A stretch of 64,000 nt of DNA, taken from NCBI GenBank assembly GCA_026702845.1, contig JADCLS010000015.1, positions 1 to 64,000 of the forward strand, in the 5' to 3' direction. Under the pieces are notes generated by a model. The model did no database searches. It saw only the letters and a program-made list of their open reading frames with translations, and was not told where the DNA came from. The DNA is from Candidatus Heimdallarchaeota archaeon. Lineage in GTDB: Archaea; Asgardarchaeota; Heimdallarchaeia; Heimdallarchaeales; Kariarchaeaceae. Below, one piece after another: positions 1-10,211 of this stretch; within the stretch, counting starts at the first letter, position 1, and each line of letters opens with the position of its first letter. The position numbers and the translations under genes were made by a program.

Positions 1-186
1 ATCTGGGAATTCTGATTGAGCACATTGCAAGAGGAGGTGGCAATACTTTGCCACTCTCCCAATGCAACTCAATCACCTGTCCATACCGACGAGAACGAGG
101 TCGCAGGCTATTATGACCATCAAATTCTGGATGGTCAACCAGGAGGTGATGAATTAGTTAAATTATACAAAATTAAGGATTTGTGA
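1..186. other. Unresolved window edge, possible gene fragment
   Basis: This stretch looks richer in GC than what follows. Three readings stay open through much of it: plus strand 16-186 ending at a TGA, plus strand 3-113, and minus strand from 157 down to the window edge. None has a clear start or a recognisable motif. It could be the end of a gene lying to the left or a decayed gene. From 187 to 251 I see only AT-rich spacer. Confidence 0.2.
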
Positions 187-251
187 TTGGGTTGATCAGA
201 ATGGGTAAATAAAATAATAATTTCAATTGAGATCATCACATCAAATGGCAA

Positions 252-437
252 TTATTTTCTTCTTCTCTTGAAGTAATAACTATGGATCATTATATCTTGT
301 GAGCCACCAGTAGCAGCGACTACTGCAACTAACTCCCAACCTTGTTCTCCCATGGATGAAAGGTATGCATTTACTGTTTTTGAATCATCAGTTCGGGTTC
401 GTAAGTATTCATAATGGTATTCCCAGTAATCCAACAT
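252..437 (-). CDS. Small DUF4177-like protein (61 aa)
   Basis: A 61-residue protein with an aromatic N-terminus (WEYHYEYL), the central motif MGEQGWELVAV and a C-terminus YYFKRRRK. This pattern, with a Gly-Trp-Glu-Leu-Val core followed by a beta-strand ending in YYFKR, matches the small DUF4177 family, whose function is unknown. It starts at an ATG and lies 69 bp downstream of the giant synthase on the same strand, so it could be read through from it, but nothing ties it to that pathway. Family recognition is from the motif only. Confidence 0.7.
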   Translation of the reverse strand: MLDYWEYHYEYLRTRTDDSKTVNAYLSSMGEQGWELVAVVAATGGSQDIMIHSYYFKRRRK

Positions 438-506
438 ACAATAAAATGGATAATTAATTATTTATTATTTTATACTAGTGAGCATTGAAATTTCAATAAA
501 AGTAGG

Positions 507-3500
507 TTAATTCTTTGCTATAGTGACAACCCAGCCTCCAGAGCACATACAAGTTACAGTGCTTGATCCTTGCGGAGAAACTACCTTAGCACTATTTCCA
601 TCAGTACTCTCTATGATAACACCCGAGATCTCTGTTTTGAGCCCTATCCTCATCCTCTTGAGATGAGCCTCCTTCGTACTCCAGTACCTTGTTACCTGCT
701 CATCACTTGAGAAATCCAACCGTTCACGTTCATCATCAGAGAACATCTGCTTGGTAAAAGTCTCATCTCTAGGTTCAACCTTCTCTACATCTACAGCTGC
801 ATTCACTACAGCCATAGCAATACCATTGGAATGTGAGATGGAAACTGCAACCTCAGTATCGTGATATATACAGAATGGGGCCTTGTTCTCATCCTTGAGT
901 ATATCTATAGTTTGTGGGGGAACTCTGAGTTCACGTGAAAGTGCGATTTTAGCAGCAATTCGTCCTGCTAGCCACTCCTTACGTTTCTTACCCACCTTGA
1001 TACCACTATATCTCGCTTGCTCATTGACTGTGAGAAATGTAGTAACAAACTCCTCAAGTACGTCCTGCAAAGGATCAACATCAACTGACACGATGGATGA
1101 AGCAAGTTTTCCAGCTAGGTAACGTGCCTTGCTAATGACTCCATCTGCATTCAGAGCAATTTCTGGTACATCAACCTTTCCGGTATTGATCATGGCATAC
1201 TCATGCAGATGAATAACACATGTACCTGATTTATCAAGCACCAGCACATCATATACAGAATGAGTGGGAGTGGAACGCAAATAATGAACCTTGATTTTTC
1301 TGGGTTCATCTCCTTTGAAGAGATGAATAGCACCAATTTCAGATGGTAAACCCATGATACCCTCTGTTAAGAGCAGGTGTAATCCAGCAGCTTGGAAAGC
1401 TGCTTCTATCGCTAGTGGATCAATTTCCATCTCTTCTTCCTGCAGAAACATGGGTTCTCCAGGTCTGACAAATGTAGCCACTGCTGAGGTATCGGTGATC
1501 TTATTGAGTGCGTGCAATACCTGGTATCTGGGTCCATGGAAGAAGATCTCATAGATTTCCTTTTTGTCCATCAAAACCGAGTTGTACTTCTTCTCCAGAG
1601 CTTTGAATCCAGGGATACGAGTACCATACACAAGATCTGCTGTGAAATGCTCACGAAGATCACCTAGCTGTTTGCCATCTGGACCTACGAATATCGATTT
1701 AAGCTCAAGCGATGCGTAGCTATGCCTATCTTTGAATTGGACGACAATATCTAGATCCTTATCTCGTGGCAGTTTGACAGGAGATGCGAATTCAATATTG
1801 ACTATACTACAAACCTCCTCATTCTTGATGGCCTGAGTTGTCTGAACCATCGTCTCCATACCCATGACCCCAGGAAGTACTGCCTTGCCATCAATACGAT
1901 GATCATCAAGGTATAGATCCCTCCTGAGTGATAGAGTTCTATTGGCTATTCCCTTCTGGTAATCCACATCATCAATCATGATACCCCTGCCAAAATCTGG
2001 TTTATACCAGGAACTCTTGGCTGCCAGTGCACCTAATTCACCTGATATTACCACTTCAGGCTCTTCAGACAAGGCAAACTCTGATACGAATCTTCTCACT
2101 CCTTGTTGTAATGGAATAGGCGTGACACCTTGTGATTCCAGAACCTTCATAGTCGATCCTCTGGTAGCCATACCAACATCTGCCCAGGCAGACCAATCGA
2201 TGACCATGGCATTGATACCCTCAGATCTTAATTCCAGCATTCGTTTGGCAAGATACTCATTGGCAGCTGAATAATCTGCTTGTGTTGCATTTCCAAATCT
2301 ACCTGCAACGGACGAGAATGAGACAACCCTCTTTAATTGTGAGAGATCCATCTGATCAAGCAGATATTCCAGTCCCTTAGTCTTGATATTGTATACCATT
2401 TGGAATTCCTCCACACTCTTATTGAGTGTGGGTTTGGAGATCTCAAGACCCGCAGCATGGATGAAATGGGTAATGGGAGCAGATATTACTTTTTTGATGC
2501 GTGTAAATCCTTCCATTACATTGTCCTCATCACTGATATCTATCGCTTCGTATATCACCTCTGCACCCAGTTCTTTCAATGTCTGGATATTTTTCCATAC
2601 TGTGGCAGATTTCTCTATCTTGGAGAATTCCTTATTGAGGACAACAGGGGTTACTCTTTCACCACCTTCCTTGAGCTCTTCCATCAGGGATAGTTTTCTC
2701 TGTTCTATCTCTGATTCTGTCATTCTTGCAACATCCTCAGCATCATCACGAATTTTGGTTCTGCCAAGCAGGATCAACGTTGTATCCGCTTGTACTAGGG
2801 GTTTGATGCATTCAAAGGTGATACCCTGAGCTCCTCCTGAAACGAGAAGGACTGATTGTTTTGGTAATTTCCAATCCACTTGCTCCAGATCCTGTTCAGC
2901 AAGTGCTATCTCATATCGTTTACCATCTTTATATTCTACTTCCACTGCAGGATTGGCCAGTTCTGTCTCCACCACTTCAATCCGATCGATTTTTACTATC
3001 TTAGCATTGATACCCTCAAATTCCTGTGATAAAGCCTTGAATAGCCCACCCAGTGCTCCTTGATAGGCACTTAATTGAGCATCAAGCTCAGTATTTATCA
3101 TTAAGACTAATTGCAATGATTTTTCAACAAATGGTTTGAGGAGTTCAAATACCGTATCTATTCCTCCAAGTTCACCTTCAGTGGGATGGAAGAAGATAAG
3201 TGTCGTACCACTATCTACAGAATCAGGGATATTCGCCCTAAGGTTGAAGCCCAATAAGGTACTCAGCCGTTTTGTGATCTCTGTTGTGCCACCTATAATA
3301 ATTCCAGGACCTCGATATTTTTTGAAGGTCTCGACATGATTGGTTCTGAGTACGTATCGGTGGGTTGTAGGTGCAGAATCAGCAAGTACTGCTTTTTTCT
3401 GAGTTCTCTCTTCATCAACAGCTGAATTTTGATGTTTATGCATATATTCTGCGATTTTCTCAATAGTGTCATACTGACCAAGGTCAAGATCTTCACGATA

Positions 3501-6500
3501 TGCCACATGAAACCGTTCTCTCACCATTCCAAATATCTCAGAGCTCTTCACACTATCAATGCCAAGATCTGCCTCCAGAGAAAGAGAAGTATCGTCAAGA
3601 GACTTTTGATCATATCCTGTCTGCTCTGAGATGATGTTTATCAGGGTTCTCTCAACATCTGCATAACTTTGTATCTCTGCAGGCTCAGAAGGTTTTGGTT
3701 TCTCAACAGATTTTGTTAGCGTTTTTGTTTTAGTTTCTTTCGCTACAGGCTTGTCAGTGAGTAGTAATAGAATGTCATTAATAATGATTGCATTACTGAA
3801 TCTTTCTCCAGGGATGCCAAAAGATCCCTCCAATTTTTGTTGTAATGTTTGAATATCGAGACCCAAATCATCCAAAGTGACATACTCACTCATCATGGTG
3901 GTAGGCATACCTGATAACTCAGATAACAACTCATACAATTGATCCTTAACATCAGAGGATGTTGAAACAATGCTTTCTGCTTTGGACAGATCTACTACAA
4001 GATTCTTCAGCTCCGCAAAGGTCGATGCTTGAATTGCAGAAACATCAAAATCTGCTTCAATAATCCTGAAAGCCTCATCAATTTGTCCGGAAGACATACC
4101 TAGATCATCTTTCATTGAAACATAATCATCAATCATACTAATGGGATATCCAGATACATCAGATAGGATCTGTTTGAGTCTTTCTTCAGGATCAGATGAA
4201 GGAGTTAATTTCTTAGCTTGTATTTGTGATTTTACTTGATCTTTCTTTGCAGGAGGTGAATGAGCACTGCGATTTGAGTAATACTCTGCAAGTGCATCAA
4301 TTGTTCTCATAGTTGAGAGATCAAATTCATCATCCTGTGCCAAACCATATCGTTCCCGTATGGTTGTGGCCACTTCAGCCACTTTTACAGAATCTACACC
4401 CAAATCTGCTTCGATATCAAGAGTACTGTCAATCATATTTTCGGGATAACCAGTGGCTCGGGCAATTTCCTCAATGAGAGCTTTGGTGAACTCCTCTTTG
4501 GGGATTGTAACACCACTTGACTGTTCTATCTCATCAAATGTATCGATTTCAGGTTCACTACCCACCCTATTACTGAAATATTCAGCAATATCTACAATTC
4601 TTGGCAGATCTGCGATATTTAGATCATCATCCTGTTCCAAACCATAATGCTCTCGAATAGAGCCAAACACCTCGGCAACCTTAACAGAATCAATACCTAG
4701 ATCAGCCTCTATCTCAAGCTCTGGATCTATCATATCCTTGGGATAACCAGTGCTCTCAGCAATTTCATTGACTAAAGTATCAAGAATAGCCTGATGAGAG
4801 TTCTTTTTTCCTGTGGTTGATGATTTAGGTTTTGATTTGACCTTTACCTCTGGATTAGATTCTGGTTCTTTGACGGGTTGATTATTCCCAGAAGAACCCA
4901 TACGACCTGCGAAATATTCAGCCATGGCATCTATAGTTGGATATTCAGCAATATTCAATTCACCATCCTCTTGCATACCATATTTTGTACGGATGTTGCC
5001 AAAGATCTCCGCTACCTTCACACTATCTATTCCTAGATCAGCCTCTAATTCAAGATCTGGATATACTGTCTCCTTAGGATATCCAGTTGACACAACAATC
5101 TCATCGATCAGTGCCTCGGTGAGTTCTTGTTTACCCAATCCCCCTGATGTTGAAGTAGACACAGTATTTTCTTGTTCAAAAGGAGCATCACCAGTTCTAC
5201 CAGCAAAATATTCAGCCATGGCATCGATGGTTGGATATTCAGCAATATTCAATTCACCATCCTCTTGCAAACCATATTTTGATCGTATATTACCAAAGAT
5301 CTCAGCTACCTTCACACTATCAATACCAAGATCTGCTTCTAATTCAAGATCTGGAGATACGGTCTCTCTGGGGTATCCTGTTGATGCAACAATCTCATCA
5401 ATTAAGGCAGTGGTAAGTTCTTGTTTACCAATACCTGGTGCAGAATCTTCCTTGAAAGGAGATTTAGTGGGAGGTGATGATTTTATCGAGCTCAATTCAG
5501 AGGATAAACTGAATGCAGATGTAGAGGTGGGTTTCGAGATGATCTTTCTTGCAGGTTTGCTGCTGGGTTTATACCCATCCACACCTTTATCTTTCAATCG
5601 TAATGATTTTCCTTGTAGATAGAGTTCGGATCGTGTTCCACCTATACCCTCAAGCCAAGCATCATATGAGGATCCAAAACGATCCCCTGAGGCTACTTTC
5701 TTGTAAAGAGCAAAGGCTACCTGTGAACCAAATCCTGCAGCAAGTCGTAGTCCATAATTGATTGATACCTTACCACCCTTGGATAATTTGAGATCACCTA
5801 AATCAGGATCTGGTACTTTGAAATTGGCAATTGGTGGCAACAAACCTTTCTCAATGGCCTTGATGGCGACTACATCCTCAATTCCAGCACCCATGGCATG
5901 ACCTGTTATGCCTTTAGTATTCGCGATATGAATGGCATTGGCACCTGATCCAAAATTATCTCGCAATGATTTAATTTCTGCTGCTGCAGATCCTCCTCGT
6001 CTGGGAGTATAGGTTTCGTGAGACATGAACATCATAGATCTAGCTATCTGTTCTGGATCTATCTGGTGTAGTTTCTTCATCTTATCCATGAATTTACCTA
6101 ATTCACTACTCACATGATTGACATTCAATCTCGTTCCATGAAATGCTGAATTACTATAATAGGTTCCAAGTATCTCTACAATTGGTGCAACTCCTCTTCG
6201 ATTTGATTCCTCTTGAGATTCCACCACTAATGCAGCAGCTCCCATTCCTATAATCATCCCGTCTCTGCGTTTATCAAAAGGTAATGCTGCCTCTTCTACC
6301 TTGTCTTTAATTGCTGCTGCACCTGATGCAAGAAAACCTGATCCTAACCACTCAAAAAGCTCATCAGAGGTGATATTATCTGCAGAGATAACTAATACAC
6401 GTTTACATCTTCCTGTACGGATCCAATCATTAGCAAGGCCCACTGCCTGAGTAGTGCTAGCACATGCTGCATTCACCTGTGTGTTGGGACCTTTTGCCTT

Positions 6501-9500
6501 GATCAGTTGTGCAAATTGAGCATGCCCCATTGATAATGCCTCTAACAATATCTTCCGATTGAATTCATACTCATCCCCATCTTGATCCAATGAGCGAAGC
6601 TCTTGTTCAAGAATCTTCATCAAGCTCTTCTTTTCAAGTTCAGATCCCACTTTACGGTCGATCTCAGCATACAGGATATCCAGTATCCGTGCCATACGAT
6701 CTTTGAATTTCTGTTTGTTGAATCGTTTTATCTCAGAAGCAAATTTATTGTATCCTGGAAATGCAGAAGCAAATACTACACCTGTATCTTCTTGAAGGTC
6801 TGCAGGTAGTTCCCAGTCACCGGGCAGAAAAGATCCTGTTGATGTTTTCTTGTAAGATCGAACCAGAGGAATACCTGCATCACGCAAGGCTAGTAAACCT
6901 GCTGCGATGGCAAGACCTGTGGCTTGGTCATAGGTATCAGCAATTTTTGCATCTATATCAAATTCCTTGACCAGATCAAATTTTCCAGCTTGTCCAGCAA
7001 GATTGATCACATCCTTGTAGTTCTTGGGGCTGAAGAATTCTGCATCACCACTTGGTTTCTTGATCAGACGTTTGATTTTCTTATCCAGTTGAGCATCCAG
7101 CTGTTCCTTTGGAAGATTATCAATCATATTCTCTCCTTTCAGGATAAGATCAAAGTTACGTTCATCAAATACTTCCTTGTGTCTACCTGGTAACCCTACA
7201 CCTACTCCAGTCACTACGACCTTATCTAGATTTAAACCTAAGCGATTAACTTTGCCAGCCTGACCATCAAGATACTCGAGAGTTTTATCAATAAATGAAC
7301 CAAAATCAGTAGGGCTCTGATCTAATTCCTTGGATTCGACGGATACTTGTTCCTGTTGGATCCCTTTGAGATGCTCCCACTGAAAATCATGATGATAAAT
7401 ATCATCATCTGCATCAAAACGTGGTACAGGCATACCTAGTGCGGCCATAGAGGCGAGTACTTCATTGAATGATTTGATTCCTCCCTTCTTGGGATGATTA
7501 CAGACAATTGACAGAATGGTCTCATCTTTCAAAATATCTGAGACAAAACTAGATAGTGCTCTTTTTGGCCCAACTTCATAGTAAATGGTAGAACCTGCAG
7601 CAAACATCGATTTTACCTGTTCTGTCCACTCCACAGAACTACGAACCTGTTGTTTCATCAACTCTCGTATCTCTTCTGGATCTTCTGGGAAGAATTTGCC
7701 AGTTACATTGGATGTAATAGGTATCCTTGGTTTCTTGAAGGTGATAGTATCAAGAAATTCAGCCAGGGGTATCCCTGCTGGCTCCACAATTGTTGTATGA
7801 AATGCTGCAGAAACAGATAACCGAGTGGCTTTCATTCCTCTTGATTCAAATAGGGTTATAGCCTCGTTCACTCCCTCAGTGGACCCCGAAATCACTGTTG
7901 ATGAGAGACTGTTTTTATTAGCTGCAATGCAGTATCCCTCTACTTCCTGTAGTATCTTATCAATATCCTCATATTTACCGGAGATCGCAGCCATAGTTCC
8001 CTTATCATCAGCATCTACAGTTGACATGGCTTTTCCACGTATGGCCACTGCCATCAATGCATCAGCAAAATCAAGTATTCCAGCAGCCACAAGTGCTGCA
8101 TATTCACCTAATGAATGTCCTGCAACCATATCTGGTTTCAGACCATATGCAAGAAGTAACCGATATAATGCAACATCTGCTGTGAGCATGGCAGGTTGGG
8201 TTATTTCTGTTTGTCTCAATCCTTCCTCCACCTCTTTCTTATCCCTCCCATTACTGAAGATATAATTTGAGAGGGGTTTATCAAGAAAATCTGAAAGAAT
8301 TTCATCAGCTTCATCAAAGGTATCCTGCACAATCTGGTATTTCATGGCCAAATCTAGCATCATATCTGTGTACTGAGATCCCTGACCAGGAAAAACAAAG
8401 GATATCTTGCCTTTTAGGTTATTGCTAACAAATACTCCCCGGGCCTCAGCCATAGATCGTTTAGTATCATCCTCAAAGCTTGATTGCATGAGAGAGATCA
8501 ATCCATCCATATCCTCAGCCGTTTTGTAAGTAATACCCACACGGTACTTATCATCATTATTGTAGGGTAGAGCGTTCAATGAATCAACTATATGAGCTTG
8601 GGATTTATCCACAAGCAAATGAGATTTCAGATCCAAAGATTTGAGGCTACTAGTTAATTCATCCAATGATTTGGCTGATGCAATAATGGCCTCATTAACT
8701 AGTTCCTCATTTCTTTGCACGTATTTAGAATAATTCAGCAACTTGGGGGCTGAGGTCTTTGGTTTAAGATAGGTTGTGCTGGGATTATATTCCTCAAGGA
8801 TACACACATAGTTTGTACCTCCAAAACCAAAGGAACTCACCGAACAACGGCGAGGAGTATCGGTTGGGATCCAGTTAGTAGGTTCAGTGATTACTTCCAG
8901 TGGTCCTGCTTCCCATTCTATTGTGGGATTGGGAGTCTCAAAATTAATAGAAGGTGGCATGGTTTTATGGTGTAAAGCCAGTGTCATCTTGATCAACGAT
9001 GCAATCCCTGCAGCTGATTTGAGGTGACCTATTTGTGATTTGATGGATCCGAGTTTGATCGATCCTCGTGGTAAATTATATTCTCCCAAAACCTTGTTCA
9101 TGGTATTTACTTCTATTTTATCTCCAACCTTGGTCGAAGTTCCATGAGCCTCCACCATTTGAATACCTGAAGGATCTATCTCAGCTGTCTCGAATGCACG
9201 TTTTATAGCTAGCTCCTGTCCAATAGGATTTGGTGCTGTGATTCCCTTGCCTTTACCATCAGAAGATGCACCTACTCCTATGAGCAATGCATAGATTTTA
9301 TCTCCTGCTTTCTTGGCATCTGAGAGACGTTTCATAACAAGCATTCCAGCCCCTTCTCCCTGCACAAAACCATCTGCTCTGATATCGAAGGGGTACGATC
9401 CATTAGCAGATAATGCACCTATTTTGGAGAATTTCACATATGATGGAGGATGAAGACTGCGATCTGCACCACCTACAACTACGGCATCAAATTCATGTGA

Positions 9501-10211
9501 TAATAGCCCCTTATAGGCCTCATCCATGGCAGCCAGTGAAGAAGCACAGGCCGCATCTGAGGTCATACTCTTACCACGAAGATTGAATGTAGCAGCAATT
9601 CTGCCTGAAATTACATTTGAAAGCTCACCAGGCATTGAATCCTCATTGATATCTGCCAGATCCTTTTTATATTCCTTTTCCAGCTCCTCAAGTAGTTTAC
9701 TCTGATGTTCGGAAGATAATTTTTTGAATTCCTCACTCCTTTTCAAAGCAGCAGCAGCATAGGGGAACAGAACTCGCATATCCATATAGGTTTTATTCTC
9801 ACCACCCATGGAATTACCGAGAATCACTGCACAGTTTTCATTAGGGAAGGTTTCGGATGAATAATTAGCATCTTCAAGTGCCTCCTTTGCTGCAATCAGA
9901 GCCATTTGTTGGACCATGTCAATCTGAGCCATGACCTTAGGAGGAATTCTGAAATGAATAGGGTTGAAATCTATATGATCAATGAATGCACCGAGTGTAG
10001 TATAGGATTTATCAGGTTCATCGCGATCTTCAGAGTAGTAGAGCTCTGGATCCCAACGATCCTTAGGTACTTCCCGTATGGAATCATGTTTGTTGATGAT
10101 ATTATTCCAAAATTCCTCGGTATTCTTTGCATCAGGAAATAGAGAACCAACACCAACAATTGCAATGGGTTCCTTCTCATAGGATTGTGAAAGTTGAATT
10201 TTTATTGTCAT
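507..10211 (-). CDS. Giant multidomain PUFA-synthase-like polyketide/fatty-acid synthase (3,234 aa)
   Basis: One uninterrupted reading frame. Domains in order: ketosynthase 1 (about 12-475; Cys222, His356, His396), acyltransferase (about 600-910; GQGSQ and GHSLGE, Ser700), ketosynthase 2 (about 1025-1555; Cys1250, His1398, His1438), seven ACP-like domains (about 1595-2260), ketoreductase (GGAQGI near 2460, catalytic Tyr2647 in YSAAN), hot-dog dehydratase (HxxxGxxxxP at His2771), and a C-terminal 4'-phosphopantetheinyl transferase (about 3040-3234; DVE and WSTKEAHLK). The order resembles PfaA-type PUFA synthases and enediyne PKSs, with an extra KS and its own PPTase. No enoylreductase is visible, so an unsaturated or hydroxylated chain is plausible; that is inference. 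The ATG is supported by a GGTGA Shine-Dalgarno six bases upstream. Carboxylase genes at 18-22 kb could supply malonyl-CoA. Product and chain length cannot be read from sequence. Confidence 0.95.
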   Translation of the reverse strand: MTIKIQLSQSYEKEPIAIVGVGSLFPDAKNTEEFWNNIINKHDSIREVPKDRWDPELYYSEDRDEPDKSYTTLGAFIDHIDFNPIHFRIPPKVMAQIDMVQQMALIAAKEALEDANYSSETFPNENCAVILGNSMGGENKTYMDMRVLFPYAAAALKRSEEFKKLSSEHQSKLLEELEKEYKKDLADINEDSMPGELSNVISGRIAATFNLRGKSMTSDAACASSLAAMDEAYKGLLSHEFDAVVVGGADRSLHPPSYVKFSKIGALSANGSYPFDIRADGFVQGEGAGMLVMKRLSDAKKAGDKIYALLIGVGASSDGKGKGITAPNPIGQELAIKRAFETAEIDPSGIQMVEAHGTSTKVGDKIEVNTMNKVLGEYNLPRGSIKLGSIKSQIGHLKSAAGIASLIKMTLALHHKTMPPSINFETPNPTIEWEAGPLEVITEPTNWIPTDTPRRCSVSSFGFGGTNYVCILEEYNPSTTYLKPKTSAPKLLNYSKYVQRNEELVNEAIIASAKSLDELTSSLKSLDLKSHLLVDKSQAHIVDSLNALPYNNDDKYRVGITYKTAEDMDGLISLMQSSFEDDTKRSMAEARGVFVSNNLKGKISFVFPGQGSQYTDMMLDLAMKYQIVQDTFDEADEILSDFLDKPLSNYIFSNGRDKKEVEEGLRQTEITQPAMLTADVALYRLLLAYGLKPDMVAGHSLGEYAALVAAGILDFADALMAVAIRGKAMSTVDADDKGTMAAISGKYEDIDKILQEVEGYCIAANKNSLSSTVISGSTEGVNEAITLFESRGMKATRLSVSAAFHTTIVEPAGIPLAEFLDTITFKKPRIPITSNVTGKFFPEDPEEIRELMKQQVRSSVEWTEQVKSMFAAGSTIYYEVGPKRALSSFVSDILKDETILSIVCNHPKKGGIKSFNEVLASMAALGMPVPRFDADDDIYHHDFQWEHLKGIQQEQVSVESKELDQSPTDFGSFIDKTLEYLDGQAGKVNRLGLNLDKVVVTGVGVGLPGRHKEVFDERNFDLILKGENMIDNLPKEQLDAQLDKKIKRLIKKPSGDAEFFSPKNYKDVINLAGQAGKFDLVKEFDIDAKIADTYDQATGLAIAAGLLALRDAGIPLVRSYKKTSTGSFLPGDWELPADLQEDTGVVFASAFPGYNKFASEIKRFNKQKFKDRMARILDILYAEIDRKVGSELEKKSLMKILEQELRSLDQDGDEYEFNRKILLEALSMGHAQFAQLIKAKGPNTQVNAACASTTQAVGLANDWIRTGRCKRVLVISADNITSDELFEWLGSGFLASGAAAIKDKVEEAALPFDKRRDGMIIGMGAAALVVESQEESNRRGVAPIVEILGTYYSNSAFHGTRLNVNHVSSELGKFMDKMKKLHQIDPEQIARSMMFMSHETYTPRRGGSAAAEIKSLRDNFGSGANAIHIANTKGITGHAMGAGIEDVVAIKAIEKGLLPPIANFKVPDPDLGDLKLSKGGKVSINYGLRLAAGFGSQVAFALYKKVASGDRFGSSYDAWLEGIGGTRSELYLQGKSLRLKDKGVDGYKPSSKPARKIISKPTSTSAFSLSSELSSIKSSPPTKSPFKEDSAPGIGKQELTTALIDEIVASTGYPRETVSPDLELEADLGIDSVKVAEIFGNIRSKYGLQEDGELNIAEYPTIDAMAEYFAGRTGDAPFEQENTVSTSTSGGLGKQELTEALIDEIVVSTGYPKETVYPDLELEADLGIDSVKVAEIFGNIRTKYGMQEDGELNIAEYPTIDAMAEYFAGRMGSSGNNQPVKEPESNPEVKVKSKPKSSTTGKKNSHQAILDTLVNEIAESTGYPKDMIDPELEIEADLGIDSVKVAEVFGSIREHYGLEQDDDLNIADLPRIVDIAEYFSNRVGSEPEIDTFDEIEQSSGVTIPKEEFTKALIEEIARATGYPENMIDSTLDIEADLGVDSVKVAEVATTIRERYGLAQDDEFDLSTMRTIDALAEYYSNRSAHSPPAKKDQVKSQIQAKKLTPSSDPEERLKQILSDVSGYPISMIDDYVSMKDDLGMSSGQIDEAFRIIEADFDVSAIQASTFAELKNLVVDLSKAESIVSTSSDVKDQLYELLSELSGMPTTMMSEYVTLDDLGLDIQTLQQKLEGSFGIPGERFSNAIIINDILLLLTDKPVAKETKTKTLTKSVEKPKPSEPAEIQSYADVERTLINIISEQTGYDQKSLDDTSLSLEADLGIDSVKSSEIFGMVRERFHVAYREDLDLGQYDTIEKIAEYMHKHQNSAVDEERTQKKAVLADSAPTTHRYVLRTNHVETFKKYRGPGIIIGGTTEITKRLSTLLGFNLRANIPDSVDSGTTLIFFHPTEGELGGIDTVFELLKPFVEKSLQLVLMINTELDAQLSAYQGALGGLFKALSQEFEGINAKIVKIDRIEVVETELANPAVEVEYKDGKRYEIALAEQDLEQVDWKLPKQSVLLVSGGAQGITFECIKPLVQADTTLILLGRTKIRDDAEDVARMTESEIEQRKLSLMEELKEGGERVTPVVLNKEFSKIEKSATVWKNIQTLKELGAEVIYEAIDISDEDNVMEGFTRIKKVISAPITHFIHAAGLEISKPTLNKSVEEFQMVYNIKTKGLEYLLDQMDLSQLKRVVSFSSVAGRFGNATQADYSAANEYLAKRMLELRSEGINAMVIDWSAWADVGMATRGSTMKVLESQGVTPIPLQQGVRRFVSEFALSEEPEVVISGELGALAAKSSWYKPDFGRGIMIDDVDYQKGIANRTLSLRRDLYLDDHRIDGKAVLPGVMGMETMVQTTQAIKNEEVCSIVNIEFASPVKLPRDKDLDIVVQFKDRHSYASLELKSIFVGPDGKQLGDLREHFTADLVYGTRIPGFKALEKKYNSVLMDKKEIYEIFFHGPRYQVLHALNKITDTSAVATFVRPGEPMFLQEEEMEIDPLAIEAAFQAAGLHLLLTEGIMGLPSEIGAIHLFKGDEPRKIKVHYLRSTPTHSVYDVLVLDKSGTCVIHLHEYAMINTGKVDVPEIALNADGVISKARYLAGKLASSIVSVDVDPLQDVLEEFVTTFLTVNEQARYSGIKVGKKRKEWLAGRIAAKIALSRELRVPPQTIDILKDENKAPFCIYHDTEVAVSISHSNGIAMAVVNAAVDVEKVEPRDETFTKQMFSDDERERLDFSSDEQVTRYWSTKEAHLKRMRIGLKTEISGVIIESTDGNSAKVVSPQGSSTVTCMCSGGWVVTIAKN
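4902..5429 (-). repeat. Near-identical tandem ACP repeat inside the megasynthase
   Basis: Two units, 5196-5429 (residues 1595-1672) and 4902-5135 (residues 1693-1770), encode ACP1 and ACP2. I count 72 identical residues of 78. The phosphopantetheine serines are Ser1632 and Ser1730. The other ACPs of the array (Ser1842, Ser1941, Ser2041, Ile2120, Ser2220 at the attachment position) are clearly more divergent, so ACP1/ACP2 look like the most recent duplication or have been homogenised by gene conversion. Confidence 0.9.

Noticed and set aside
1..186. Mobile-element remnant at the left edge
   Set aside because: Different composition and several open frames invite this idea, but no inverted repeats or transposase motif could be seen.
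2383..2829. A 148-codon plus-strand frame inside the megasynthase
   Set aside because: It is antisense to the ketoreductase, which has conserved motifs in the minus frame.
4924..5622. A 232-codon plus-strand frame opposite the ACP repeats
   Set aside because: It is the mirror of the repeated ACP codons; its protein repeats the same antisense pattern and lacks any family motif.
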